DNA of 64,000 nucleotides from Macrotrachela quadricornifera (taxonomy: Eukaryota; Rotifera; Eurotatoria; Philodinida; Philodinidae). Positions 48,000 to 60,003 of the stretch are shown here, piece by piece; position 1 is the first letter of the stretch, and each line of letters opens with the position of its first letter. The notes below the pieces were generated by a model that made no database searches, was not told the DNA's origin, and saw only the letters and a program-made list of their open reading frames with translations. Position numbers and translations under genes: made by a program. The DNA is taken from positions 174,016-238,015 of the forward strand of contig JAJEKB010021216.1 in NCBI GenBank assembly GCA_022393335.1. Reading direction: 5' to 3'.

Positions 48000-49617
48000 A
48001 ACTGATTGAATAGTAAAAGCAAATATTTATGAATATAGCGAAAATAGTTTATCTAGAAAAACTTTTAGATTAATTTTTAATTCTGGTGATTGTACAAGAT
48101 AATTAAAATGTTAGATTTCAAATTAACAAACTTTTCTGATTTAGTCTCGTTATATATACAAATAATATATATCAAATAAATATATTGAAATAGTTCTTGT
48201 CTTAAGAATGTATTAGAAAATATCTCAGTTTTTTTTTCATAAAATACAACAAAATAACAAACCTTCACACTTTATATAGCACATGTACAGGTAAAAATTA
48301 TTTTAATGTGTACGAGGGTCTTTCTGTTTTCTTTCAATGTACATTACAAATTTCTCTCTCTTTCGTTTGCTTGTTCGTCTTTTTCTTCTTGTGTTTTTTT
48401 CATTCCTGCTGTCATATTGAATTGCTATCTGAAGTACGACAACATAACATAGATGGTTCCAAATTGAATGCAACTCTTCTTGCATCAAGTGCTCTGTGTA
48501 TAAGGCAATCATAAGTAATAATATAATTGGATGAGAATAAAACTGAAAATCATAATTTAATTGTGATCATTTACTAAAAAAACGATTTATTCTGAATAAT
48601 ATAAAAATAATTCGACTCATCTCACAAAAATGCATTGGCTTATCTTTCGTTATTTCAATGACAGTGAAAGAAACCATACATTTGTCTTCTTAGACACTTT
48701 GACAATTTTTATAAAGATAAATCGATGCAAGATTATATATGAATGGATAGTTAAGCACTTCAGTTAAGTATTATCGATTATTTCTAAAGCTTTTCTCAAT
48801 AATATATTAATCTAAGTATTGTTAAGATATATCCTTAAAAGTCGGTTGCAATGATCAGCATATAAGAGATAATAGTACTGAATATTTATTAAAATATAAA
48901 CATAAACAATGCTTGTCAGTACCGTTAATTCATTTTGATTGAGTCCCATCTATTTATCTCTACCATTCGGCTTTTTAAAAATTATTATTAGATATATATG
49001 TAGTACTTTTAGTAATCATCAATTTTATGCAATCAATTATTCTCTAGAAAAGAAATAATAGACATTAAAAGAATTACTAAATATTATTTAAAAAGACCTT
49101 TAACTTGAGAAAATATTAATAATTTTGGACTGACTACATAGTTAAAAGTTAGATTTAGTAAAAGATAGACGTATCGATATGAAAACAGTTTCGAAAGGAT
49201 GAAAAAAAACCCCTAAGGAATTCTGAAAATCGTAGTGACTATTGGACGTTCGGATGCTTCTATTCTATCGTTTGATTTGAGTGAATTTCTGTCAATTTTT
49301 GAATTCTTTTACTCAAATTTATCAATCTGTCTATTTCATAACGCAAGAGATTGTGTATTGATCGATGCGTATCTCATTTCTAGATAAATATTTTCAAATT
49401 GATGTGTAGTAGAAATATGTGACGAAATCCATCATACACTTTGTTTTTACATGTGATATTGATCGAATGATTATATATTCAAAAGATTCAATCTATGTAT
49501 AAAATAAATCAATTCTTTTATTAAAAAATCAAAACAAACGAACAATACAACAATCAGAGAAAAAATGTTATTGATGGGAGCGATTTTATTAAATTAATTA
49601 ATTACAGATACTGTACC
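48000..49617. other. Intergenic, nothing recognised
   Basis: Upstream of the HECT gene and downstream of the GPCR gene, both minus strand. The overlapping frames at 48303-48514 on opposite strands have no family resemblance. Confidence 0.55.
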
Positions 49618-50592
49618 TCATCGACTCACTGTCATTAGAGGAATAACAGTATTATTATTATTATTGATTCGTCTTCCCTGATTTCTCATATACATCCAAA
49701 ATCGTCTCAGCTGTTCAATGAATGTTTGTCGAAAGAGTTTTGATGCCAAACAATGAACATAAAAGTTGAGACAATAGTTCAGATTGAAAACAGCAGTTAT
49801 TATAATAATTTGATTGACAGTTGATGCAGTTACTCCAGTTCGAAGATAAATAGATCGATGAATAGAGTAGCTTAATGTACAAACGGCAAAGCAGATAACA
49901 CTTGAAACCATCATTAAGAGCATTTGTTGTTGGATTTTTTCTCTTCTAGCTGTCGCTACAACTAGAGTTCGTTGTGAACGAACTTTGGAATAGATGCCGA
50001 TCGTAGTTAGTATCATCAAACAACTTGGAATAAAATATGTGATCAATAATTGTAAAATAGACCAAATATTAAAGTAAAACATATTGTAGACAGTGATTGG
50101 TGAACGACTTGGTCCACAAGTATTACTTTTCAGATCTGTGTAACCAAATTCTGATTGAAGAACATGACATGTTAATAAAATTGAGCATACACATACGACT
50201 GCACATGAATAAAAAGCCATTTTACATGTACATAATCTTCCTTGTTGATGTGGAAAACGTACACGAATGAATCGATCAATTGCAATTAAGACAAGAAGCC
50301 AAGCTGATGTGAAAGATGCAAAATTGATAATAAATTGTCGAAAACGACAAAATGCTTCATGTTGTACTGTTGGTATTGATAGATATAGCACAATAAAATC
50401 ACGGATTGTCATTAATTGATACATAAAGTCGGAAAGAGTAAGAAAAATGAAAAGTAATCCAGTCGATGTTTGACGAAGAGTTTTTGATGAATATGTAATT
50501 AGACTGAATGTATGTCCAATAAAACCTATTGAATATACTGCTATATAAGTGTAGGTACCGGCGGCAAGAGCTAATGCACTTGGACTTGACAT
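49618..50592 (-). CDS. Class A (rhodopsin-like) G-protein-coupled receptor
   Basis: A single exon of 324 residues from the ATG at 50592; an upstream in-frame ATG at 50622 would add ten. Seven hydrophobic segments are visible. Segment 2 has FLTLSDFMYQL with the conserved Asp. Segment 3 ends in IDRFIRVRFP, so DRF replaces the usual DRY. Cysteines suited to the usual loop disulphide are in AFCRFRQF and SNTCGPS. Segment 7 has NYCLNFYVHCLASKLFR, in which NFYVH stands for the usual NPxxY. It resembles the orphan peptide-receptor-like families that are expanded in bdelloids. The receptor acts at the plasma membrane; ligand unknown. The C-terminal tail is short and holds NNNNN. Confidence 0.85.
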   Translation of the reverse strand: MSSPSALALAAGTYTYIAVYSIGFIGHTFSLITYSSKTLRQTSTGLLFIFLTLSDFMYQLMTIRDFIVLYLSIPTVQHEAFCRFRQFIINFASFTSAWLLVLIAIDRFIRVRFPHQQGRLCTCKMAFYSCAVVCVCSILLTCHVLQSEFGYTDLKSNTCGPSRSPITVYNMFYFNIWSILQLLITYFIPSCLMILTTIGIYSKVRSQRTLVVATARREKIQQQMLLMMVSSVICFAVCTLSYSIHRSIYLRTGVTASTVNQIIIITAVFNLNYCLNFYVHCLASKLFRQTFIEQLRRFWMYMRNQGRRINNNNNTVIPLMTVSR

Positions 50593-50644
50593 TTCTTTGT
50601 AAGTGATGAAAACGGCAATCAATTTGAATTACAAAAAATTTCAA

Positions 50645-51580
50645 CTATTTTACTAAAACTTCTCGTAGTTCCTATAATAAAATAATGTATCTTAGTTATA
50701 CTTGAATAATGTGAAAAATAAGTGTGAGTAGTTCACAAAGATTTATATTAAACTTTGACACTTAAAGGAAAGAACTTCTTTTAATGAAAAATTTAATGCC
50801 AATATCGCATTATGTTTATCTCATAATACGCCATATATGAGCTTATCCTAGCATAAAACTTAAGGGAAGAGTTTTATGAGAATAAGTCGGATAAAAGAAA
50901 ATTGTTTATATTAAAAATTATTTTATTCGCTGCAAGTAATTTTAATTTAATTTAGGTTCCATTAATTATAGAGGTTATTAAAGTACAATATGTTCTTTTT
51001 TGCAGAGGCAAAAAAAAGTAGAAGTCTAATAAAAAGTTTTCAAATATTAAAGATGAAAATGTCACAAGCTGTAAATAGAAATCTTCTGAAAGGATTAGCT
51101 ATATTATACTACTGTTATAGAGTCTGACAATCTTTCTGTGAGAATACAACATACTCAGACTGTTGACCAATATATAGCTTAAAATTTATTATCAATGAAT
51201 CATAAAATAGTACATCAGATTAATAATGACTAAAAGACAAAAATTCTTAAACGTAATTTTTCATTTTGAATAGAATGCAGACCAACTTACAGGATTCAAT
51301 AAACTGATTTTAATAGCTTAAACTATTTTTTTTTCCATGTAACTTTAAATGATAAAAATACTTTAATCTTATTTTCTCAAGATCACCTTAAAAACACTAG
51401 AATTTTATACATATCATTTTAAGGGCATTAGTAAAAGACATTTTCCTCCATTTCCAATGTAGTTTTGACTAATATGCAGTCAATTTTATATAGTTCAAAA
51501 TAAATCTCACCTTCACTTTCTTTTCTCGATTTTGGCGGGGAAATAACAAATCAGTACCTAAACATATTAAATTGCTTTTG
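50645..51580. other. Intergenic, nothing recognised
   Basis: About 930 bases upstream of the GPCR. No gene or clear repeat was seen. Confidence 0.5.
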
Positions 51581-52012
51581 AGTCCCATATCATCAAAATC
51601 ATGAAAAAATCAGCAATTAATCGCCAAAAACTGGCAATTTTTTGTTTCTTTTTTTAAACAAAATCAAGATTTATCGAAAACGATAAGACTTTGATGAAAT
51701 CGATAGGTGACGTCAGAAAGTCTATCGTAGAGTCTCTTCGAATTCATTTTCTTCACGTTTTTTCTTCCAGAAAAGAATCAACTAGACAGATAACAATAAT
51801 AATCGATAGAAAAGGAAAGAATAACAGAGTCAAAAAGCTTAACTATAGTGCAAATAGAGCTATCGATACAATGACACGAAAAGACGAGTAATATCATGTG
51901 AGTTCCCATAATATTACCAATGTGAACATTTAAGCGAAAATCGACGATTTATCGTGATAAAATCTCACAATTATTCGTCAAAAATGCCGCGAATTTGATG
52001 ACATGGGATTCT
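51581..52012. mobile_element. MITE-like element with short inverted ends
   Basis: AGTCCCATATCATCAAAATC at 51581-51600 is answered on the minus strand at 52012-51990 by GAATCCCATGTCATCAAATT. The 430-base interior has no real gene; the 66-codon frame at 51691 is incidental. Its right end is within a few bases of the hAT-like MITE that follows. Confidence 0.5.
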
Positions 52013-52022
52013 ATTAATACAT

Positions 52023-52472
52023 CAGAGATGTCCATCGCGGCTGAGAGTCTGGCGCTGCCGCGCCGCCACGATAATCAACAAAAAGCTACCGCGCCGCTGC
52101 CGCGACGCGGCGTTAAAAAAGCTTACCGCTGCCGCGCCGCGCCGCGACGTGACACTAAAAAAGCTTGCCGCTGCCGCGATGGTATTTTTAAAAATCTCTC
52201 GATTTTCAAGGCTGTGACTGGTTTAAACTAGAGCTACTGTCGCTAATCGCGCAGGTTCGTCAAGTCTTATAGTGCAGCAGACATCAATGTCAAGATTATC
52301 TGTAAATTCATGAGTTTTTCAAATTTTTTTCTAAAAAACCTGCCGCTACCGCGCCGCTGCCGCGCCGCGACGGTTTTTGTAAAAACTCTGCCGCTGCCGC
52401 TGCCGCGACCGCCACGGCGGCAGCGGCGCGGCAGCGGTAGCGGCAGCGGCAGCGCCGCGATGGACATCTCTG
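52023..52472. mobile_element. hAT-like MITE with GC-rich interior
   Basis: The 450-base element starts CAGAGATGTCCATCGCGGC and ends with its exact complement (GCCGCGATGGACATCTCTG). CAGAGATGTCC fits the CAG-type hAT terminal consensus. It is flanked by an 8-bp duplication with one mismatch, TAATACAT at 52015-52022 and TAATACAC at 52473-52480; eight bases is the hAT length. The interior is packed with CCGCTGCCGCGCCGC words on both strands, against an AT-rich background, and folds back on itself. No transposase is present. Confidence 0.85.
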
Positions 52473-52480
52473 TAATACAC

Positions 52481-54603
52481 TAATGTATTAATTAATACTA
52501 ATGCTACTTGGATTTGACCACAAGTTTTGTCACTATAAATAGATATATAATGATAAAAAGACATTTTCGACTTTATTTTAACAATTATGTTTTACTAGGT
52601 ACGGTGAATACGGCAGATGCAATACTATATTGCTGTCTTTTCCTTTCAAATAATTAAAAACATTGGGTGAATAAAAAGTTAACGACGATCACTAAGCAAT
52701 TTTATGCCTTTTGAACATGATAACCCTATTTCATTACCAAAGAGCGTCAGACATTTTTCAATATAATACTTGTGTCCTACAGGCTTGCCTTCATCTATAC
52801 TACAGTACTGTGAAAAATTATAGAATCACTATACTACACCTAAGTTTTAGCTTATTCCCTACTAACTTAAATTGCTGAACAAAACAGAAACTCTACTAGT
52901 ATATGTGTTCGAATAAAATCAATTAGGGGTGTTTTAAATCTTGCGTATTTATATACAGGTTGTGGATTTTTTATATGAAAACTGTAAAATCCGATCAAGT
53001 ATTTATAATATTTATACCAGTTTTATATGCCCCATTTTATATTGTGACACTATATTTACCAAATAAGAAAAATGCCTCTAAGATTTAGTAAATATAGTAG
53101 TGCTACAAAATGAGTGGAAGGAATAAAACTGATTATACTTGATACGATCGAATTTGAAGATTTCATTATCGAAAATTTACAATCTTTATGTAAATAGACA
53201 TGATTTGGTGCACCACTAAAACAAGTTACAGAATATCCCATAAGCTGTAGTAGATTTCTTTAAATCTAATTTTTGATAATAATGAATACAAATCAGACTT
53301 GAAACCGGTAAAAAACCGGCCGATCAGAATTCTTGACTTTACCAGCGTGAGATCGGTGCATCTTATGCATCAACTAAATAATTATCTCATTGTAGAAACA
53401 GTCTTTTACATTAGTCTGACGGAGATATATACTATCAAAATCATAAATTTTGAAGTTTTCATTAGTAACAGTTTCTATCTTAGTATATCATATTTTAGGC
53501 CTCTTCTTAAGGATAAACGAACATTTTTTTCAAAAAAGATTGAACGAAGAGCTCAGAGAAACTAATACTGATCTATATTGAACTATAGTCTGGCTGACTT
53601 TTTTCAATATCGATATGATTGATTTACAAATCATAAATTAAATATATTTTTTATTTGAAATAATTAGTCAACACAGCCAACGAGTATCTTTACTAACAAA
53701 ACGGAAGCTACTATAGAGCGGTAGATGAACTAAGCTAAAAATATAGAATTTTTTACATTAGTTTTCCTGGGCAAGGTTTCCTAATACCTAAGTATTTTCA
53801 CATTTATATGACGGCAGTTGTTGACACGGTCTTCTGAATGGAACCTATTTTTCGTGAAATTTTATTATGAAAGCACGAACTGAAAAGTACGAACTATTAA
53901 GATTCTGTGAGAGTAAAACTATTGCTTAAATCGATATTATCTTCAAATGTTTGATTAGCTTTACATGTACATAAAAAAATTCACTCAGCGAACTTTGAGA
54001 CTTCTATCCTAGGATAGAAGTGTTAGCAAGCGTTTAGAGCTAAGACTTCAACAATTCTTGAAAACTTATCAATCAGAAGCTTACAAACTCATACTTTCTC
54101 ATCAATAAAATAATGAAAACCGTTAAAAATAAGCAAAACAGGTGAGTTTTAGTGGCTTAAGAAATTGTTTAAAATTGAAAAAAGACGGATGAAGACTGAA
54201 CCGATTGGTTCGGTTCCAAATCTGACGCAAATCAAACTCATACTAACACATATCATACAATTTAACATGTGTTTTTACTTTATATATCTTATTTGGATTA
54301 AATTATTGTATATACAAAAAATTAAATAAATTTAGCATATGTAGAATTAAATTTGTCTTTTTTCCGCATACTTCTGATTTTAGAAACCGAAGCATGATTA
54401 CTTAGTGATTTTTATACTACATGTGCATGATAAGCGCATCATCAACATACATATAAAAGGACAAAACAGAAAAAAACAATTATTGAACAAATGCAATCAC
54501 TCAATAGCGGTATGTTTATACGTTTATAATTATTTTTTTTGTTTCATTTATATATATATATTGATGGTTTGCTCGTCCTGCACATGCACTGTTTACTTTT
54601 TTT
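52481..54603. other. Intergenic, nothing recognised
   Basis: About 2.1 kb. A short hairpin at about 53047-53103 (ACTATATTTACCAAAT against ATTTAGTAAATATAGT). The frames at 53056-53241 and 53299-53565 have no family resemblance. Confidence 0.5.
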
Positions 54604-54650
54604 TTTATATACAATGATGTATTCCAAATACAATATATGAAATAAAAGTA
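54604..54650 (+). repeat. 47-bp sequence duplicated on both sides of the gap, left copy
   Basis: Identical over all 47 bases to 55051-55097. This is the pattern left when two contig ends that overlap are scaffolded without being merged. Confidence 0.9.
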
Positions 54651-55050
54651 NNNNNNNNNNNNNNNNNNNNNNNNNNNNNNNNNNNNNNNNNNNNNNNNNN
54701 NNNNNNNNNNNNNNNNNNNNNNNNNNNNNNNNNNNNNNNNNNNNNNNNNNNNNNNNNNNNNNNNNNNNNNNNNNNNNNNNNNNNNNNNNNNNNNNNNNNN
54801 NNNNNNNNNNNNNNNNNNNNNNNNNNNNNNNNNNNNNNNNNNNNNNNNNNNNNNNNNNNNNNNNNNNNNNNNNNNNNNNNNNNNNNNNNNNNNNNNNNNN
54901 NNNNNNNNNNNNNNNNNNNNNNNNNNNNNNNNNNNNNNNNNNNNNNNNNNNNNNNNNNNNNNNNNNNNNNNNNNNNNNNNNNNNNNNNNNNNNNNNNNNN
55001 NNNNNNNNNNNNNNNNNNNNNNNNNNNNNNNNNNNNNNNNNNNNNNNNNN
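54651..55050. other. Assembly gap of 400 N
   Basis: Unbroken run of N. Frames reported across it are meaningless. Confidence 1.
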
Positions 55051-55097
55051 TTTATATACAATGATGTATTCCAAATACAATATATGAAATAAAAGTA
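55051..55097 (+). repeat. 47-bp sequence duplicated on both sides of the gap, right copy
   Basis: Exact copy of 54604-54650; see there. Confidence 0.9.
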
Positions 55098-55151
55098 TAT
55101 GTTAATTTGTATACAGTATCCTCAAAAATTAGATTTTAATTTTTTTAAAGG

Positions 55152-55610
55152 TGTAGAACGTTATTCACCAGAAGGACTGGCTGATCAGCGTTCGCTTTTG
55201 CCTTGAATTGATACTCAATGGAAATTCGCTTGTCCGATAAGTATCTTTGCTTGTAAAGCTGCTACCTATTCCTATGTATGCAGTTATTCAATTATTGCTA
55301 ATGGTACAAACAGTTCATCAGAATGTGAAGGTCATACATGTCACGGTGAGGAAATATCGTATCTATTTCAATTATTTTAGATGAATTTTACTGATGCTGG
55401 TCGATATTTATCTCAAAGTTTGGGTACCTATTGGACAAATTATGCGAAAAGTAAAGATCCGAATCAACCGATACCGATCCAAATGGTATGACCAAAAGTA
55501 ATGAATGGTTCAGAAAAGTATTTATACTTTCAAGATTCACTTCAAATTAAAGACGATTGTGACTTTTGGAATACGCTTAATTTTATAAAGATAGTTGACC
55601 TTAATTTTTA
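55152..55610 (+). pseudogene. Carboxylesterase-type relic (C-terminal part)
   Basis: Type-B carboxylesterase/cholinesterase C-terminal motifs follow each other in one frame: ERYSPEGLADQR, DTQWKFACP, YSYVCSYSIIANG, ECEGHTCHGEEISYLFQL (the CHGEEL motif with the family's late catalytic His), and GTYWTNYAKSKDPNQPIP. The frame is cut by TGA at about 55204, TAG at about 55378 and TGA at about 55491. About the last 150 residues of an enzyme of roughly 550 remain. Everything upstream, including the nucleophile elbow, is absent and may lie in the gap or be lost. It is not functional as read. Confidence 0.75.
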
Positions 55611-55619
55611 ATTATATCA

Positions 55620-56689
55620 TCAAAAGTACAATTCCTTTTTTTTAAATAAAACTTAACTGAAAAACTATATCTATATATTCTCAGTTAAAGTGCATTCAAA
55701 CGTTTTTCTTACAAAAATATCATAAAATCTATCATCATATTATAAAATATATATGAAAACAATTTTGATTTTTTTTCTAAATGGAAATGATTCTTTCGGG
55801 GCTTTTGAATAAAAAAATTCTAAGATCTGAGCAGAGAAAGGAGAATAGTTTCTTATGTAGGAATAATCTTGTTTAATATCCATGTTATGGTTGTGTTTTA
55901 TAATATGTGACAAACTACTGGTTTAGTACCTGTTGAATATTTCATTAGAAAGTCCTGCAGCTTTATTTCTACTTTGATCCACTTGCTTATTTATAGATTG
56001 TTTCAGAAAGTAAAAATCAATCGAAGTTCAATAGACGCAAAATTTATTTAAAATCTCTGGTATTTATCGATTTTTTTTCTTTATAACATTTGTGACTTAT
56101 TTCAATGACAAGAAAAGAAAAGCTCATTGTGTTATTGAAATAATTTCATCCAGTTATGTTTAATTTAAATATTTTCTTGGGTGATGTGAGTCTCTTATAT
56201 TAGAAAAACTGACAGAAAGTTATCCATTGAAATCAAAACGTCAATGAGACAACTCTTCAATTAAACGTTTTATGAAAGAAAAATTTAATATTCAAACTGG
56301 ACAAAACTTCTGAGCCACCATTTAGACTCATTCGTCTTTAACCATATATTTCTCTGTCAAAATTTGAAGAAGAATATTACCTCCAAATTATTTGAGCCTC
56401 ATTTTATGTTTCCATTGTATTTTGAAATTTATACATACATTAAGCGAACGAATACAAGTTTATAGCATATGCAAGCATATTGAGAATATTGAGAATATAA
56501 AGAACTGATTAAGAACAGTTAAATGAATCATAAACGGCTTCACTTTATCAAAGCTTCTCTGAAATTATCATAGTTGTTAAAAAGTTGAATATGTGTGAGG
56601 ATTTACAATCTTTTTTGTAAAAGGCAAAGAATAATCCTGCGAAATTTTTCATATAATTTGATAGTTTTCGAAAGAAAAGATAAGAAAAG
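55620..56689. other. Intergenic, nothing recognised
   Basis: About 1.1 kb of AT-rich DNA between the esterase relic and the FG-GAP gene end. Confidence 0.5.
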
Positions 56690-59412
56690 TCATTGATGAG
56701 TTGATATATTTGTCTGCAACAGTCCAAACACGCAACAATCACATAAATTTAGTAAGATACCAGTAGTGCTCAATTGATAATCGGTGATGATAAGATCTAA
56801 CTGACCATCCTTATTGAGATCTGCAGAAGCAATTCTAACTGGAACACTACCAGCACACGTCGAAAATGTAGTTTGTGCTAAAAACGTTCCATTACCAATA
56901 CCAAGCCATAAACCTATATTGTGTGCGTAACTGTTGCTGACAACAAGATCTAGTTCACCATCATTATTGAAATCATCGATAACAATCGATTTTGGATTAC
57001 TAAAACCTCCAGTGGAAAATGTTACTTGTTCTTGAAAAGTATCATCACCATTGCCAAACATTATACCTATATTATTTCTGTTTGAATTGACAATAGCAAG
57101 ATCCAAATGATTATCGTTGTTAAACTCGCCAACAGCCACTGAGTATGGATAATGGTAAAGTTCAGCAAAAATTTCTATTGGTTCCTCGAAATATCCACTA
57201 CCATCGTTAAGTAGTATGAACACATGATCTGCTGAATTGTCACCAAGCTGAGTAGTGTCAGTAACAACTAGATCTAGATAACTATCTTCGTTAAAATCAC
57301 CAACAGCAATTGACAGTATATCCTGACAAATTCTAGAACAAAATATTATTTGTGTTTCAAATGTTCCATCACCATTTCCAAGCGATATTCCTACACCGTA
57401 GGGAAAATAATTGACAACAGCGAGATCTAAATGATTATCGTTGTTAAAATCCATGGTAACGATTGAGCTCGGCCTAGTGTCGTGTCCAGTAGATAATACT
57501 ACTCTTGTTGCAACAGCTCCATTGCAATTTCCAAGTAGTATAGTTATGCTATCAGAATCATAGTTAGCAAGAACAAGATCTGTGCAATTATCGCTATTGA
57601 AATCACTGGCAACAACTGACTTTGGAAGAACAACTTCACTGGAATAAATCATCTGTGTTTCGAAAGTCCCATTACCAATTCCAAGCAATATACCTACACT
57701 ATTAGATTGACCATTAACGAAAACAATATCTATATGATCATCATTGTTAAAATCAGCAACAGTGATTGATTGTGATCTGTAAAGAACACCAGTCGGATAT
57801 GAATTGATTAATTGAAACAAAGGCTGACAACTTGGTACTAAGACAAAGAAAATGATAAAATTTTTCCTTTGACATCATCCATGTCATTGAGATCGCAGCA
57901 TTTTTGACAATTAATATCGGTTTTCAAAAAAAAATCGTTGGGTATATGGTGATTTACGATTTCAATTAATTGTGAGATCTTATCGAGATAAAAGCGTCAA
58001 TTTTGCTGTGATTTGAAGACATTAGTAAAGATAAAAATAGTTATGTATTGATAAATGCGTTCTACACGCTCTATCTGTTCTTATTCAACTGAAGAATAGG
58101 TAAAATATAATCAAGTATTTTAAGTTCATCGAAATAGTTATTTTAATTAACTATAACATAATTCTGGACTCTCGTTTTTATATCAGTTCTTTTTATGATG
58201 GATCAACAACAACGCATAAATAGTCAGAAAGATTTTCGGAAAAGAATACCTTTTTGAAAAATTCAATCACACAATGTTTCTTCAGAAGAAAAAGTTTATT
58301 TCTATGAAGTCGGAACTAAGTACAAAAGCAATTTTAAAAGAATTTCTAGTGTTGTATCAATTAATAAGTTGCACATTGCTAGTAAGAATCTACAATTTAT
58401 GAAAGTAGACCGTATTCAAATCTTTTTATTGTAAAAATTTCAAACTTAATATTTCTCATTCTCTGAGATAATCTAAAGAAAATTGTTGGCAATCCAGAAA
58501 AATATTTTTTCTATATTCTTTTTCTAGAGAAAAGGATTTTGAAGATTAGATACATGTGAACTAATTAATATAAACATGAATTTAGGATGATAAAATACTA
58601 TAAACATCTATGTATTTTCTCACTTTTCAATAGAAAATACAGTGACCAAACTATATATATATTCAATTCAAATTGAATATCTTCAATACCGAATGATGAT
58701 GATATTTAAAATAAAATTGTCAGATTTAATAAAAATCAGCGTCAATGAAACTCTGCTAGTTTTAATATTAATAATAGATATTTGTTTTGTTGTTGATCAT
58801 TGATTTGAATATATAGATACAGTTTAGATAGGAAAAGTTCAATGTTTTTATGAGAATTACACTCATCAGACCAAAGATCATTATAGTATCAGGTTTAATT
58901 AATATGGTAAACATCAATAAAATCTATTTTCTTCAGATTTTTCTAATTGAAAACATTATAGATAAAATTAAGTGATTCAATTGCAATATACATACCTTCA
59001 AAAACAGAAACTGTTGTAGTCGGAACAATTGCATTAGTTATTATAATCATTGTCGAGTTTGTCGAGGGCACTAATAGAAACACAAAGGAGAATTATGGAA
59101 ACTCAAAATTTCAGAATTTTTGAATTTTAAAACAAAAATTGGCATGAGGTTCAAGTTTCTGGATTTCAGTCAATTTTGTAACCTATTGTTGATATTTAGT
59201 ACTGATATGTAAAAAAATATGTTTGATTTACAAAAACTATGTCTCTCCATAATACATCTGAAATAGTTTTGAATAATAGGAAAATAATGAAAAAATGTCA
59301 TACTTGTCAATACAGCGTGATTGTCTTGTTTCGAATTAAAATAAAGGGGTGTGACAATGATAGAAATAATCATAAATATGAAGAGAATAATACCAAAGAT
59401 GAAACAACGCAT
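56690..59412 (-). CDS. Membrane-anchored FG-GAP (VCBS) repeat protein, three exons
   Basis: Exons 59412-59304, 59070-58996 and about 57837-56690. All junctions are phase 1, giving about 443 residues. Exon 1 encodes a hydrophobic anchor, FIFGIILFIFMIISIIVTPL, after a very short cytosolic end. Exon 2 is a Ser/Thr/Ile-rich stalk (MPSTNSTMIIITNAIVPTTT). Exon 3 holds about seven FG-GAP repeats, each near 48 residues, with the calcium-binding-like DFNNDNHLDL and the LGNGDGTFE signature, enough for one integrin-alpha-like propeller. A Cys-rich end (LCDCCVFGLL) closes it. The propeller would face outward. The layout is the same as in the Kelch gene at 4004-6800. The start is uncertain: an acceptor-like TTTATTAG lies just upstream at 59435, and in phase it could join the preceding gene at 59455-59959. 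Intron 2 is about 1.16 kb. Confidence 0.8.
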
Positions 59413-59454
59413 TAATGTGGAGAACAGCTTTGCCCTAATAAAGACACTAATAAA

Positions 59455-59959
59455 TTATGATTGAAAATTTAAAACAATGGTGTACGTAAGTGTTGGAGTT
59501 AGAGATATCGGTTTGAAATTTGCAGTGGTGTTGCGAACGTTTATGGAGGTTAATGTTGCATTCCTTGTCTCACTCGCAGTCATTTCAATAGTAGATATAG
59601 TATTAACGACATTTCTCCGCTTCACTCGACGTTGATAAATCTTATTGGCAAGATAAACTAGATTGGGACAAATCCATTCAAGAGCAAACGTGAGACCACC
59701 ATAAAGGCCAAGTAGAATAGTTATTGTATAAAGAGAATTAATCTTTTGAATATAAGTATGTGAGCACAATATTGGTGAACATTGATGAAAATATGCTGAA
59801 TAATTACTTGTTACTAACCAGTTTTCAATGAAAAGATATCGCACAAGATCAATTACAGTAGTGTTGATTGAGAATCGACTCTTGTCTGCAGAAAGTGTTA
59901 AGGAAACATTTGTAGTATAACTATTATCATTAATATTATTTGTAAATTCTTGAATAAGT
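59455..59959 (-). CDS. C-terminal exon of a two-membrane-segment protein (partial)
   Basis: An acceptor (TGTATTAG) opens the exon at 59959. It encodes about 168 residues: an extracellular part with NWLVTSNYSAYFHQCSPILC, a membrane segment with YTITILLGLYGGLTFALEWI, and a basic cytosolic tail (YQRRVKRR) that is Thr-rich. The Cys-spaced YTY/IQ...LLGLYGGLT pattern recurs in a large bdelloid family that looks like two-segment ENaC/pickpocket-type channels; that link is family memory, not proven here. No N-terminal exon was found upstream to 61.5 kb, so this is a fragment or part of a chimera. One possible donor (CTTAC/GTACACC) would splice in phase to the FG-GAP anchor exon 60 bases away. Confidence 0.55.
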
Positions 59960-60003
59960 CTAATACATGATATATATATATATATATCAGTAAAAAATTT
60001 CAA

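Noticed and set aside
52267..52564. Pro/Arg- and Ala-rich frames
   Set aside because: They come from the GC-rich interior of the hAT-like MITE and have no family resemblance.
54516..55080. Two long frames across the gap
   Set aside because: Their lengths are made almost entirely of N.
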